Source: Aquimarina sp. MAR_2010_214
GTDB taxonomy: Bacteria; Bacteroidota; Bacteroidia; Flavobacteriales; Flavobacteriaceae
Assembly: GCF_002846555.1 (NCBI RefSeq)
Contig: NZ_PJMS01000001.1
Location: 3,782,001 to 3,846,000, forward strand
Direction of reading: 5' to 3'
Length of the DNA: 64,000 nt
Notes under the pieces: generated by a model
The model's input: the letters and a program-made list of their open reading frames with translations, nothing else
Database searches by the model: none
Told to the model about the DNA's origin: nothing
Shown here: piece by piece, positions 28,759 through 38,807 of the stretch
Layout: each line of letters starts with the position of its first letter
Numbering within the stretch: the first letter of the stretch is position 1
Position numbers and translations under genes: made by a program

Positions 28759-30339
28759 ATGAATATTCAAGAACGAATTATTAAGGGCTTTTCTACTACA
28801 TCTAGATTGTCTATATATAGTGAAGAAAATATAAAAAGAACAACTCGCTTTTTTACTACAGCAAATGAAATTTTAGAGAAATCAATAAATGACCCACAAG
28901 GTAAATTAAAAGACAAGTTTACTACTAACGGTCTTATAAAAAAGGAACTTATATCTGAAGCAACAATTAATGAAGTTTATGCAGGAGAATCTATAGAAAG
29001 ACCAGTTGTTGATTTGGTTCAGCAAGGTGGGGGAATGTACGGAATTGCATTGTTAGGGTATACATATATTATGGAAAAGGTAGGTATTCGGTTTTATAGT
29101 CATGGAGGAACAAGTGCTGGAGCAATCAATGCGCTATTTCTGGCATCTATCCCTAACAGTATATATACTGAGGATTCAAAATTTCAGTATGGAAATAAAT
29201 CACATCAAGCTACTAAATCTGAGATACTTACTCATATCATCGCAAATACAGATTTTAGCAAGTTCATGGAGAAAAATGGAATAATTGGGTGGTTACAGCA
29301 AAAATTACTTAGAAATTATAAATCAATCATTTTAAAACTTTTTCTAAGTGTTTTTTGTATAGGATTTCTTGTTGGCATATATGGGCTTTTTAGTATTATT
29401 TTTAATATTACTAATGGAGTTTCAGGAACAGAGCTTCGATTATTTGATTTTATAATAGGAACATTAAACGTAGTAGCACTTTTAATATTCATTTATATTC
29501 TTTTGGTAAAAATATTGGATACAGATTTTGGGATCAATACAGGAGAAAAATTTTATAGCTGGGCAGAAAATTTGCTGTCGTCTATACAAATAGAAACCAA
29601 TAATGATCTTACAAAAAAGATGAATCAAGTAGAATTGACAAAAACCAAAAGTGAAAACACATCAAGATTAAGACCAATTGGTGACAAACCAAGACTAGTA
29701 TTGATTACGTCTAATTTAACTCATAATCGTATTGTGAAATTTCCCGAGAGAGCAGATGATTATTGGACTACGCCAGGAAATATAAAACCAGCAGCATTTT
29801 TAAGAGCAACTATGTCGATTCCTTTTATTTACAAAAATTTCACCCCTGGTACAAAACATTATAAAAATGAAAAGAATACAGGGAATTCAGTAAAACTTAA
29901 TGCAAGGTTTGTTGATGGTGGAATGCTCTCTAATTTTCCTATCCGCGAATTTCACAGAAAAGATAATATTGTGCCAAGATTTCCAACGTTTGGTGTTCTC
30001 CTCAGTGAAAGGGTAGTAGGTAATCAAAAAGAAAATAAAGACTCTTCGTGGAAAACAAAAAAACTAGAAAATATCACATTGATTGGATATATCACATCGT
30101 TCATAAGTACATTCAGAAATTTTTATGATAATGATTTCCTGTTTAATAATAAAGAAATTGAGAAAAGAGTAGTAACAGTAGATACAAAAGATCATAATTG
30201 GTTAGACTTTTGGATGGATGATACAGAAAAAGCTAAACTTTTTAATAAAGGTGTTGATGCTGCAATTCGACAAATTGAACAATTTGATTGGATAACTTAT
30301 AAAGATATACGCGAAGAAAAAATTAAAAATTTGAATTAA
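28759..30339 (+). CDS. Patatin-like phospholipase with membrane insertion
   Basis: The 526-residue protein has a patatin fold: oxyanion region QQGGGMYG (89-96), nucleophile Ser119 in GTSAG, and catalytic Asp386 in VDGGMLSN. Between them, at about 190-260, sit two strong hydrophobic helices, so the lipase is anchored in the inner membrane. Patatins hydrolyse acyl esters of phospholipids. The next gene starts inside its stop (TAATG) and encodes a small membrane protein, pointing to a complex. Role unknown: lipid turnover, or a stress or defence function. Confidence 0.88.
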   Translation: MNIQERIIKGFSTTSRLSIYSEENIKRTTRFFTTANEILEKSINDPQGKLKDKFTTNGLIKKELISEATINEVYAGESIERPVVDLVQQGGGMYGIALLGYTYIMEKVGIRFYSHGGTSAGAINALFLASIPNSIYTEDSKFQYGNKSHQATKSEILTHIIANTDFSKFMEKNGIIGWLQQKLLRNYKSIILKLFLSVFCIGFLVGIYGLFSIIFNITNGVSGTELRLFDFIIGTLNVVALLIFIYILLVKILDTDFGINTGEKFYSWAENLLSSIQIETNNDLTKKMNQVELTKTKSENTSRLRPIGDKPRLVLITSNLTHNRIVKFPERADDYWTTPGNIKPAAFLRATMSIPFIYKNFTPGTKHYKNEKNTGNSVKLNARFVDGGMLSNFPIREFHRKDNIVPRFPTFGVLLSERVVGNQKENKDSSWKTKKLENITLIGYITSFISTFRNFYDNDFLFNNKEIEKRVVTVDTKDHNWLDFWMDDTEKAKLFNKGVDAAIRQIEQFDWITYKDIREEKIKNLN

Positions 30340-30878
30340 TGAGTAGATTAAAGTTTTATAGTAATCTTTGGAAAATTAATGTAGTACTAGTTTTTATACT
30401 GGGTATTCTGTTTGCATATATTCCATCAATACAAGTAGAGAATCTTATTAATATTGAATTCTCTAATTGTTTAGCAGAGTTTAATAATTTAATTAAAGAC
30501 CCTGTATGTTTCAAGAATAATACATATTATGATTTTGTTTTTATTATAGCATATTCATTTCTTTTTTATTATTCACTTAAGGTTTTTGAGAACACCTTAA
30601 GTTTAACTCTTAAACCCTGGTTTTTTATCATTTGTTTTATTCCAGGTTTTTTTGATGTTATAGAAAACTTATCTGGATTATATTTAGTAGATTTTATTGG
30701 TAATGATAGTAGTAAAGATGCATCCAATATGTTTTCTGTTTTTTATTGGTTTGTTAGGCTTAAATGGGTTTTTGTTATCATATTTATATTAATGACATTA
30801 ACCATTTTTCTTTATTACTTTGTTTTCGCTATTGAAAAATGGATTGAAACTCTTTTTTTTCCTAAAAAAGCAAAATGA
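30339..30878 (+). CDS. Unknown membrane protein co-translated with patatin
   Basis: I do not recognise the family. The 179-residue protein has four hydrophobic segments (about 14-30, 65-82, 92-105, 140-165). The loop between the first two has a Cys pair (SNCLAEF, DPVCFKN) that could form a disulfide on the outer face. Its ATG overlaps the patatin stop codon by one base, so the two proteins are probably made together and may interact. Confidence 0.8.
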   Translation: MSRLKFYSNLWKINVVLVFILGILFAYIPSIQVENLINIEFSNCLAEFNNLIKDPVCFKNNTYYDFVFIIAYSFLFYYSLKVFENTLSLTLKPWFFIICFIPGFFDVIENLSGLYLVDFIGNDSSKDASNMFSVFYWFVRLKWVFVIIFILMTLTIFLYYFVFAIEKWIETLFFPKKAK

Positions 30879-30938
30879 ATACATTTCGATTTACAAAAAA
30901 ACACACTGAACTACATATAAAAAGTACCTATTTATTGG

Positions 30939-30946
30939 TATTTTTG
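30939..30946 (+). promoter_or_regulatory. Candidate -7 box upstream of 31010
   Basis: TATTTTTG fits TAnnTTTG and lies 63 bases before the ATG at 31010. It would let the last two genes of this group be made separately from the patatin pair. No -33 match. Confidence 0.35.
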
Positions 30947-31009
30947 ATCTGATAAGCTGAAGATTATCTATAGGGTTAATAACCAACCGTATAACTTAAA
31001 TATATAGCC

Positions 31010-31360
31010 ATGAAAACATTTAAAATGAGTACTAATTCTGAGGTAAAACTTAATGTGAAAATTAGTACAGAAGCCTTAGTAGGTACAAACGTTAAATTAG
31101 ATAACAAAATCATGAAAAAGAGTAGTACATACAACTTTTCTACGAACTTAGGTAACAGTAATGATATTGTAAATAAAAAGCTTAACGTAGTAACAAACTG
31201 TTTTGTAACTGATGAAAATATTGATCCAATCCTAGAAAATACAGTTTTTAAGATCAATTTAAAAGATGATGTAAACGAACAAAGTTATGAAGGTAAAAAA
31301 CTGAAAATTGATGATGAATTTTTCATTGTTTTTGATGTTGTTGAATTAGTTAAAAATTAA
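31010..31360 (+). CDS. Unknown small soluble protein
   Basis: I do not recognise this 116-residue protein. It has no signal peptide or membrane segment, and it alternates polar and hydrophobic residues as beta-rich proteins do (SEVKLNVKIST, KKLNVVTNCFV, DDEFFIVFDVVELV). A start at the fifth downstream Met (MSTNSEVKL) is also possible. It is 4 bp upstream of the putative outer-membrane protein at 31365, so the two form an operon. Confidence 0.75.
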   Translation: MKTFKMSTNSEVKLNVKISTEALVGTNVKLDNKIMKKSSTYNFSTNLGNSNDIVNKKLNVVTNCFVTDENIDPILENTVFKINLKDDVNEQSYEGKKLKIDDEFFIVFDVVELVKN

Positions 31361-31364
31361 GACG

Positions 31365-32501
31365 ATGAATTACAAAACTATCTTATTTACAACCGTTCTA
31401 GTATATCTATCATATTCAGGTTGCGCACAAGAGGGGAAGACTGACCAAAATTTGAGTGATTTTACAATGAGTAATCCCAGTTCTCCTGCGTTTTTATTAG
31501 TAGGTGAGTCCCCAACAGAAATTTATACACCAACAAACTTGAAAGCATTAGCACTACATGTATTCAATAATTTTGGAGAAAGTTTTTCTATTGAAGTAGC
31601 TCCCTACTTTTTTATTAACCGTAAAAGTAATAACAGAACCTATTATAAATATATTGGTATAGAAGAAGACCAGACCACGGGAGAGATTAAACAGAAACCA
31701 TTTAGAGGGTTAAATACTACAACATTATCTTTTGCATATGTAGATAAAGAATTTGAAGGTATTGTAGGAAAAAGAAAAACATATGCTATAGGATTGCGTA
31801 CAACTTTGTTACGCTTTTATGATAAAGATAAAATACACGGAGAAGCGAAAAAAGTTGGTGATATTCTTAAAAACCTCGATAGTCCTCCTGTTGATGTATT
31901 AGCAGATGCTAGTGGAGATGATCCTGTAAAACGAGCGATAGCAGAGAAAGCTATTATCGAGCATTATAAAAAAGAAAAGGAGAAGATAAGTCCTCAATTA
32001 AAAGAGTTTAAAAAAACTATCAAACCCTATGTTAGTGTAGATGGAGCAATTGGATATAGTGCATTATTTAAAGAAGATAAGATAGATTCTGGCACAGCCA
32101 ATCGCCTTGGGACTTGGATAACTGGTCAAGGAAGCTTGATCTTAAATGAAGGATCTGATAGCGAACGAAACAACTACCTTAATGTATTGGTAACTGCCAG
32201 ATATATTGAAGATGAATTTAATATCAATAGTGATGATCAATTTTTTAAAACATTTTATCGAGATCTGGGAGCAAAAGTAGAACTTGAAATTGATCGATTT
32301 TCACTAGCATATGAGTATATTTCTCGTGATGGAAGTATCAATAGTGAGCGTTCTGTAGGGACTCTAAAATACACACTTTCAAAAGACATTACATTACTAG
32401 GCGGCTTTGGAAAAGATTTCCCGGTAGATGATAATTTGGTTACACTATTCGGAATTAATTGGGGAGTGAATTTTGGAGGTAAGGTTGCAATGAGAGAATA
32501 A
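31365..32501 (+). CDS. Putative outer-membrane beta-barrel protein
   Basis: The 378-residue protein has a signal peptide ending near SGCAQEG; the Cys could be a lipobox or a SPase I site. Amphipathic strands follow that are typical of a barrel (EVAPYFFI, TLSFAYV, YAIGLRTTLLRFY, AKVELEIDRFSLAYEYIS, FGINWGVNFGG). A charged, probably helical insertion lies at about 150-215 (PVKRAIAEKAIIEHYKKEKE). I cannot assign a function. It closes a four-gene group with patatin, a membrane protein and a small soluble protein. Confidence 0.75.
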   Translation: MNYKTILFTTVLVYLSYSGCAQEGKTDQNLSDFTMSNPSSPAFLLVGESPTEIYTPTNLKALALHVFNNFGESFSIEVAPYFFINRKSNNRTYYKYIGIEEDQTTGEIKQKPFRGLNTTTLSFAYVDKEFEGIVGKRKTYAIGLRTTLLRFYDKDKIHGEAKKVGDILKNLDSPPVDVLADASGDDPVKRAIAEKAIIEHYKKEKEKISPQLKEFKKTIKPYVSVDGAIGYSALFKEDKIDSGTANRLGTWITGQGSLILNEGSDSERNNYLNVLVTARYIEDEFNINSDDQFFKTFYRDLGAKVELEIDRFSLAYEYISRDGSINSERSVGTLKYTLSKDITLLGGFGKDFPVDDNLVTLFGINWGVNFGGKVAMRE

Positions 32502-32823
32502 TCATTAGATAATCTACTACAAACTCCAAATAATCATTGTTTTAATAAAAACCAGAAAGGAAACCTATATGATGAATACTGTAATCAAGGCTATTCAGGA
32601 CTACAAACCTAATATATAATTATAAATTTTCGTACATATTCCTTAAACATACTTACCATGCAAAATGGAACCATAATAGGCTTAGAGTATTTAACTGTCG
32701 AATAATAAAACAAGTCTAAAAACTAACAATTATATTTTTTTTATTACATTTTTTATATTTTATAATTTAAATTGTGGCAATGATTTAAAAAGAGGCTTAT
32801 TAAAAACTAATTTTAAATACTTT
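32502..32823. other. Intergenic region without recognised features
   Basis: These 322 bases contain only tiny open frames (up to about 15 codons), a long AT-rich tract before 32824, and no clear hairpin or consensus -7 box. I see no gene here. Confidence 0.5.
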
Positions 32824-34998
32824 ATGAAAACTAAATTCATCTATTCACTTCTAATTTTTACGATGTTTTTTATGGCATGTAATACAGAAAAAAAAACTGA
32901 TTTGGAACCTTATCAATCCATTGAAGCTCCTGTCGCCAAAAAAGTTACAGAAGAGTTAAAAGCACATGGAGATACACGTATCGATAATTATTTCTGGATG
33001 CGTCTAAGCGATAAGCAAAAAAACGCCGAAACACCCGATACTCAAACGCAAGATGTACTGGATTATCTTAATGCCGAAAACGATTACAAGGATGAGGCAA
33101 TGAAACATACAGAAGGTTTGCAGAAAAAATTGTACGATGAGATTGTAGGACGTATTAAAAAAGATGATTCTTCTGTTCCTTATAATGACAATGGTTATTC
33201 ATATTATACTCGTTATGAAAAGGGTATGGATTATGCTTTATATTGTCGAAAGAAATTAGATGACAATGATAAAGAAGAAATCATGCTTAACGGGCCAGAA
33301 CTTGCAAAAGATCATGCTTATTTTGCTATAGGAGGTCGATCTGTAAGTCCGGATAATAAACTTTTAGCCTATAGTGTAGATACTGTTTCCCGACGTCGTT
33401 ATATAGTTTATTTTAAAAATCTGGAGTCTGGAGAAATGCTATCAGATGAACTTAAAAATACAGGAGGAGGAGCCGTATGGGCAAATGATAACAAAACTGT
33501 TTTTTATGCATCTAAAGATCCAATGACACTTAGACAGGATAAGATATATAAGCATGTATTAGGAACAGATCAATCTAAGGATGAGTTAGTTTTTCATGAA
33601 AAAGATGAGACTTTTAGTTGTTTTGTATTTAAATCCAGATCAGATAAATACCTTATGATTGGTAGTAGTCAGACTTTATCGACAGAATATCGATATCTAG
33701 ATGCCAATACTCCTAATGATGAATGGAAAATTATTCAACCAAGAGAAAGAGATTTAGAATATGGTGTTGATCATTATGATGATCATTTTTATATAAGAAC
33801 CAATCTTGATGCTAAGAATTTTCGTTTAGTAAAAACGCCAATTACAGCTACAACAAAAGAAAACTGGGTAGATGTTATCCCACATCGCGAAGATATTCTA
33901 CTACAGAGTTTTGTACTCTTTAAAGAACACTTGGTTTTACAAGAACGTGTTAATGGGTTACGTACTATTCGTGTAATGAAATGGAATGGTGATAATGATC
34001 ATTATATAGAGTTTAATGATCCTGCATATTTATCGTATCCAACAACAAATTTGGATTTTGATACCAATATTTTAAGGTATGGGTATGCTTCTTTAACAAC
34101 TCCTAATAGTACTATTGATTATAATATGGATACCAAAGAGCAAAAGGTACTAAAAGAAGAAGAAGTAGTGGATCCCAATTTTTCTAAAGATAATTACGTA
34201 TCCGAACGTCTGTATGCAACAGCAAGAGATGGTGTGAAAATTCCTGTTTCTTTAGTATATAAAAAGGGGTTACAAAAGAATGCTAATACACCTTTGTTGC
34301 TCTACTCTTATGGTTCATATGGTAGTAGTACTGAGCCATTTTTTAGCTCAACAAGACTTAGTTTGTTAGATAGAGGATTTGTATATGCTATAGCACATAT
34401 TAGAGGAGGACAAGAAATGGGAAGGCACTGGTATGAGGATGGAAAGCTACTTAAAAAGAAAAACACATTTACCGATTTTATTGATTGTGGAGAGTTTTTG
34501 GTTAAAGAAAATTATACAAGTGCAGAGCACATGTATGCAATGGGTGGTAGTGCCGGTGGTTTATTGATGGGAGCTATTTTGAATATGAAACCTGAACTAT
34601 GGAATGGTGTTGTAGCTGCTGTACCTTTTGTTGATGTAGTTTCTACTATGATGGACGAAACTATACCACTAACTACTTTTGAGTTTGATGAATGGGGAAA
34701 TCCTAAGAATAAAGAATATTATGAGTATATGAAATCATATTCTCCTTATGATAATGTTGAAGCAAAAGCATACCCAAACATACTAATTACAACAGGATAT
34801 TGGGATAGCCAGGTACAATATTGGGAGCCGGCGAAATGGATAGCCAAATTGCGAGACCTAAAAACAGATAACAATATGCTAATCATGGATTGCGATATGG
34901 AAACAGGACATGGTGGAGCATCTGGACGTTTTCAACGTTATAAACGTACTGCTCTTTCCTATGCATTTATGATGGATCTTGAAGATATGAAAGAATAA
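32824..34998 (+). CDS. ptrB: Oligopeptidase B (S9 family), lipoprotein form
   Basis: The 724-residue protein has a lipobox (FFMACN, Cys19), so it is probably anchored in the envelope. It then has a seven-bladed propeller and a C-terminal alpha/beta-hydrolase domain. The nucleophile is Ser576 in GGSAGG, with a downstream Asp in GYWDSQV and the His in METGHGG. The N-terminal text HGDTRIDNYFWMR is typical of oligopeptidase B. The enzyme cleaves short peptides after Arg or Lys. A bidirectional terminator follows. Confidence 0.93.
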   Translation: MKTKFIYSLLIFTMFFMACNTEKKTDLEPYQSIEAPVAKKVTEELKAHGDTRIDNYFWMRLSDKQKNAETPDTQTQDVLDYLNAENDYKDEAMKHTEGLQKKLYDEIVGRIKKDDSSVPYNDNGYSYYTRYEKGMDYALYCRKKLDDNDKEEIMLNGPELAKDHAYFAIGGRSVSPDNKLLAYSVDTVSRRRYIVYFKNLESGEMLSDELKNTGGGAVWANDNKTVFYASKDPMTLRQDKIYKHVLGTDQSKDELVFHEKDETFSCFVFKSRSDKYLMIGSSQTLSTEYRYLDANTPNDEWKIIQPRERDLEYGVDHYDDHFYIRTNLDAKNFRLVKTPITATTKENWVDVIPHREDILLQSFVLFKEHLVLQERVNGLRTIRVMKWNGDNDHYIEFNDPAYLSYPTTNLDFDTNILRYGYASLTTPNSTIDYNMDTKEQKVLKEEEVVDPNFSKDNYVSERLYATARDGVKIPVSLVYKKGLQKNANTPLLLYSYGSYGSSTEPFFSSTRLSLLDRGFVYAIAHIRGGQEMGRHWYEDGKLLKKKNTFTDFIDCGEFLVKENYTSAEHMYAMGGSAGGLLMGAILNMKPELWNGVVAAVPFVDVVSTMMDETIPLTTFEFDEWGNPKNKEYYEYMKSYSPYDNVEAKAYPNILITTGYWDSQVQYWEPAKWIAKLRDLKTDNNMLIMDCDMETGHGGASGRFQRYKRTALSYAFMMDLEDMKE

Positions 34999-35015
34999 AA
35001 TTTGATTAAAAAATC

Positions 35016-35057
35016 AAAAAAACCGGTAAGAATATTTATTCTTACCGGTTTTTTTTG
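35016..35057. terminator. Strong terminator after the oligopeptidase gene
   Basis: AACCGGTAAGAAT (35021-35033) pairs perfectly with ATTCTTACCGGTT (35038-35050). It is flanked by an A-run and a T-run, so it can act in both directions. Confidence 0.93.
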
Positions 35058-35150
35058 TGCCAGATAAAAGAAATACAAATAAGCTTTTCTAAAAATTTGG
35101 ATCATAACGAATCCTATAAAAAGTAACTCAAAAAACTTAAATGATACTTC

Positions 35151-35158
35151 TATATTTG
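35151..35158 (+). promoter_or_regulatory. Candidate -7 box for the AraC-type gene
   Basis: TATATTTG fits TAnnTTTG, 61 bases before the ATG at 35220. No obvious -33 element. Confidence 0.35.
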
Positions 35159-35219
35159 TAATCAATTTTTACTGCATTATTTTTATACAAGCTTATGTAT
35201 TTGATATTTTGATCTAAAT

Positions 35220-36260
35220 ATGAACTTTTATTCTCAAATCTTATTTTTCTTTGGTGCACTAGGGGTTTTTAATAGCTTCCTGGTAAGTATATATTTTATA
35301 ATTATTAAAAAACCTAAAGATTTTTCAAACATACTATTCGGAGTCTTTCTCTTGTTTCTAAGTGAGCGTGCATTACGATCTCTTATCTATTTTTTTAGTG
35401 ATGCTACACCAAATTCGTATTCTACATTTGGCCCCATTACCTTTATTTTTATTGGTCCTTTTTTGTTTTTATATGTACTATCTATACTAAAATTAAATAC
35501 TAAAAGCATTACCTATTGGAAACATCATATAGCATTTTGGATAGTCATAGCAATAGGTATACATCTTATATATCCTTTCAGAAGTGATCCTATATTTTGG
35601 AAAAGATATATTTTGGTTTCTATAAATATTCAATGGTTATGTTATACCCTGGTTTCGGGATATTATTTGGCAAAAAGAATGAAAAATATATCTAAAAAAG
35701 GAGAGAAACTCCTTCCTGTTAATTTGTGGTTAGTATGTTTACTTTTAGCTGTATTAATCCTATGGTTAATATTTTTCTTTACGAAATACTCTTATTTTGT
35801 AATAGGATCTATTACTTTTTCAGTATTGTTTTATTCATTCTTTCTGTATTTTCTTCTTAATAAGAAACAAAAAAATCAAATTTTCAGGGATGAAAAAAAG
35901 TATGCAGATAAAAAGATTGACAATACTAAGGCAAAAGTACTGGTAGGAAAATTACATCTTCTTATGAGTGGGCAAAAGTTGTATAAAAATCCAAATTTGA
36001 AATCTTCAGACATTGCAAAAGCACTTCATATATCTACACATCAATTTTCGCAATTGCTGAATGATAATTTAGGAAAAAGCTTTCCAGCATTTGTAAATGA
36101 ATATAGAATTGAAGAAGCAAAACTAATAATTAGATCAAATACCAAATATACTTTGGATGCAATAGGCAATGAATCTGGATTTAATTCAAAATCAACATTT
36201 TACACAGTATTTAAAAAGCTTGTAGGTATGACTCCAGCAAAATATAAAGAACAATTTTAA
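35220..36260 (+). CDS. AraC-family regulator with N-terminal membrane domain
   Basis: The 346-residue protein has about seven hydrophobic segments over residues 8-220 and a C-terminal AraC helix-turn-helix pair (250-346; LKSSDIAKALHIST, ESGFNSKSTFYTVFKKLVGMTPAKYK). Membrane-bound AraC regulators of this form are common in Bacteroidetes. They would sense the membrane or an outside ligand and act while anchored. Its nearest likely target is the S41 protease gene 99 bp downstream. Confidence 0.92.
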   Translation: MNFYSQILFFFGALGVFNSFLVSIYFIIIKKPKDFSNILFGVFLLFLSERALRSLIYFFSDATPNSYSTFGPITFIFIGPFLFLYVLSILKLNTKSITYWKHHIAFWIVIAIGIHLIYPFRSDPIFWKRYILVSINIQWLCYTLVSGYYLAKRMKNISKKGEKLLPVNLWLVCLLLAVLILWLIFFFTKYSYFVIGSITFSVLFYSFFLYFLLNKKQKNQIFRDEKKYADKKIDNTKAKVLVGKLHLLMSGQKLYKNPNLKSSDIAKALHISTHQFSQLLNDNLGKSFPAFVNEYRIEEAKLIIRSNTKYTLDAIGNESGFNSKSTFYTVFKKLVGMTPAKYKEQF

Positions 36261-36359
36261 GTTCATATTTATAAATTCAAACCAAAACAGTATAGTTTCA
36301 CAACTAATAATTGTAACAAAACTCTGTTTTTTGTGAACGAATTTATCAATCAATAGAAA

Positions 36360-38093
36360 ATGAAAAAACAAATCAAAATTCTTTTTAATGTGCTTATATG
36401 CACATGCCTATTAACAAGCTGTATCTCACAAGAGAAAAGTAAAACAGATGCTATACTAAATAATGATTCTACTGCTGCAGCTAAAAAATCAATTGTAGAG
36501 ACGATTTCTGGTATTTCTACCACAAGTATTGAAGAAATTATTGATTATTATTATAAGCTTAAAAAGGAAAACCCCGAAGCTTATAATTTTGATGATGAAA
36601 ATGAGCTTAATAATTATGGTTATCAATTACTAGATAAGGGAAAAATAAAAGATGCCATTAAGATTTTTGAGCTATTGGTTGCAGAATTTCCAAATTCTTC
36701 AAATCCATATGACAGTCTAGGAGAAGCATATTATGCTGATGGAAATAAAGAGCTAGCAGTTCAAAACTATGAAAAATCCCTTAAGCTTAATCCTAAAAAT
36801 ATAAATGCCGAAGATTGGATTAATAAAATTAAATATGCAGCATATGATTCTACAAGATTTCATAAAATGTATTCAATAAAACAATATAAAAATGACTTAG
36901 ACGAATTAGGTCGCCGATTAACAGAAGTTAACCCTAATGCCTATAAATTCATAACTAAAGATGCTTTTTGGAAAGCAATAGAGGTAAAAAAGAGTCTGAT
37001 TACAGAACGTACAACTTTTAGTGAATTTATCTGGCACTGTAGTGAGGTTATAGCAAATATTAGTTGTAGCCATACATCAATGGGGTATTTTAATCAAGAA
37101 AGAAAGATGATCCCTATAGAGTTACGCTTTCCTATAGAAGTAAAATTGATTAATGATAAATTATACGTATCAGATCCATTAGTCAATAGAGAGATAGTAA
37201 CGTCTAAAAGTGAAATTACTTCAATTAATGGAGTTGAATTTGAAACTATCAAAACCGAAATCTTTAACCATATCTCATCACAAGGTAATATCGAAACGTA
37301 TAAAAAGAACTTCATTAATTCGCATTCTACATCGATTATTCCTTATGCATTAGGCTTTCCGAAGTCTTATGTAGTGACTATAAAAGGAAAATCTAAGCCT
37401 GTTAAATTGAAAACGTTGACTAGCTATCAAAATAATTTTCAAAAACTCCCAGAATATTTATGTCAGGAGCGATTATGTCTGAAATATTCAGAAAACAATA
37501 CCTCTGCAATAATGACAATACGTTCTTTTGCATATTATGGAAGTAAATTTCCAGAATTTAAAGCATTTATAGATACTAGCTTTAAAGAACTGGAACAAAA
37601 AAAGATTAAAAACTTAGTAATTGACGTAAGAGGAAATGGTGGTGGGCCATCTGATGCAGGTGTTTATTTGCTCAGATATCTTGCTCAAAAACCATTTGTA
37701 TACTTTTCGAACTCTCAGTTTAATGAAAAACTAAAGCCTGTTCAACCATTTGAAAATGGATTTAAAAACAATTTATATTTTACTATAGATGGAAATGGAG
37801 GTTCTACTACCGGGCATTTTATGTCGTTGGTAAAACACTTAAAGTTGGCGACATTGGTTGGAGAAGAATTGGGCTCAAATCAATTCTGCACAGGTGGGCA
37901 AAAAAGACTTAGATTACCATATACGGGTATTATTTATGCAGTGAGCAGAAACACCTATGTAACCACAGCAACTTCACTTCCTGTTGATCGTGGTATTATG
38001 CCAGATTATACTATTACACAATCTATTGATGATTACCTAAACAAGGTAGATACTGTAATGGAATATACTCTGAGGCTGATAGAAAAAAAGTGA
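36360..38093 (+). CDS. S41-family peptidase lipoprotein with TPR
   Basis: The 577-residue protein starts with a lipobox (LLTSCIS). It has one or two TPR units near 75-160 (PYDSLGEAYYADGNKELA) and a C-terminal S41 (tail-protease-like) domain with VIDVRGNGGGPSD. The region carrying the probable nucleophile reads NGGSTTGHFMS. The TPR and S41 mixture is frequent in Bacteroidetes envelope proteins of unknown substrate. It is convergent with the LytTR gene at 38109. Confidence 0.88.
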   Translation: MKKQIKILFNVLICTCLLTSCISQEKSKTDAILNNDSTAAAKKSIVETISGISTTSIEEIIDYYYKLKKENPEAYNFDDENELNNYGYQLLDKGKIKDAIKIFELLVAEFPNSSNPYDSLGEAYYADGNKELAVQNYEKSLKLNPKNINAEDWINKIKYAAYDSTRFHKMYSIKQYKNDLDELGRRLTEVNPNAYKFITKDAFWKAIEVKKSLITERTTFSEFIWHCSEVIANISCSHTSMGYFNQERKMIPIELRFPIEVKLINDKLYVSDPLVNREIVTSKSEITSINGVEFETIKTEIFNHISSQGNIETYKKNFINSHSTSIIPYALGFPKSYVVTIKGKSKPVKLKTLTSYQNNFQKLPEYLCQERLCLKYSENNTSAIMTIRSFAYYGSKFPEFKAFIDTSFKELEQKKIKNLVIDVRGNGGGPSDAGVYLLRYLAQKPFVYFSNSQFNEKLKPVQPFENGFKNNLYFTIDGNGGSTTGHFMSLVKHLKLATLVGEELGSNQFCTGGQKRLRLPYTGIIYAVSRNTYVTTATSLPVDRGIMPDYTITQSIDDYLNKVDTVMEYTLRLIEKK

Positions 38094-38108
38094 TAAATAC
38101 AATAATGG

Positions 38109-38807
38109 CTACAAATCAGATATATTTTTTTTATAATTTTCCCCAATGGGAATTTCAATAGCATCAATTTCAATATCTTGTTTTGTATATGCTGTAATTT
38201 TATCTCGATTTACGATATAGGAACGGTGTGTTCTTATAAACCGTTCATCCAATCTATCTTCGAATGCTGTTAAACTATATTTTATTAGCCTGGTTTTATG
38301 GGATAAATGAATCTTAATATAGTCTTTTACACTTTCTATATATAGAATATCATCATAAAAGACCTTTACTTGTTTTCGATCCTCGCGTATAAAAATAAAA
38401 TCATCCTTTTGGGTAGTGTTATTCTTCTCAACTTCGGTTGAGATTGATCGCGTATTTTGTAATGTAACGAATTTTTCGGTTGCCATAAAAAACCTACTAA
38501 AAGTTATAGGTTTTAAAAGATAATCAACAGCATTCAACTCAAACCCATCAAGAGCATAATCTCTATATGCTGTTGTAAATATTACATGAGGCTTAACAAT
38601 AAGGTTTTTAAAAAAATCTGTACCATTTAATACAGGCATTTCTATATCAAGAAAGAGTAAATCAATTGATTGTTGTTGTAAAACTTTACTAGCTTCTATA
38701 GCACTATTACAGGATGCCACTAACTCAAAATCATCTAACTGTTTCAAATGCGTTTCTATCAGCTCTCTGGCTAATTCTTCATCATCTACTATTAAACATC
38801 TATACAT
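38109..38807 (-). CDS. LytTR-family response regulator
   Basis: The 232-residue regulator has Asp54 (FLDIEMPVLNG) and Lys in YLLKPITFSRF in the receiver. Its LytTR domain has YIESVKDYIKIHLS, RTHRSYIVNRDKI and PIGENYKK. It overlaps the kinase stop codon by one base. A direct repeat of the LytTR type lies upstream of the kinase (39939-39966). Confidence 0.95.
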   Translation of the reverse strand: MYRCLIVDDEELARELIETHLKQLDDFELVASCNSAIEASKVLQQQSIDLLFLDIEMPVLNGTDFFKNLIVKPHVIFTTAYRDYALDGFELNAVDYLLKPITFSRFFMATEKFVTLQNTRSISTEVEKNNTTQKDDFIFIREDRKQVKVFYDDILYIESVKDYIKIHLSHKTRLIKYSLTAFEDRLDERFIRTHRSYIVNRDKITAYTKQDIEIDAIEIPIGENYKKNISDL

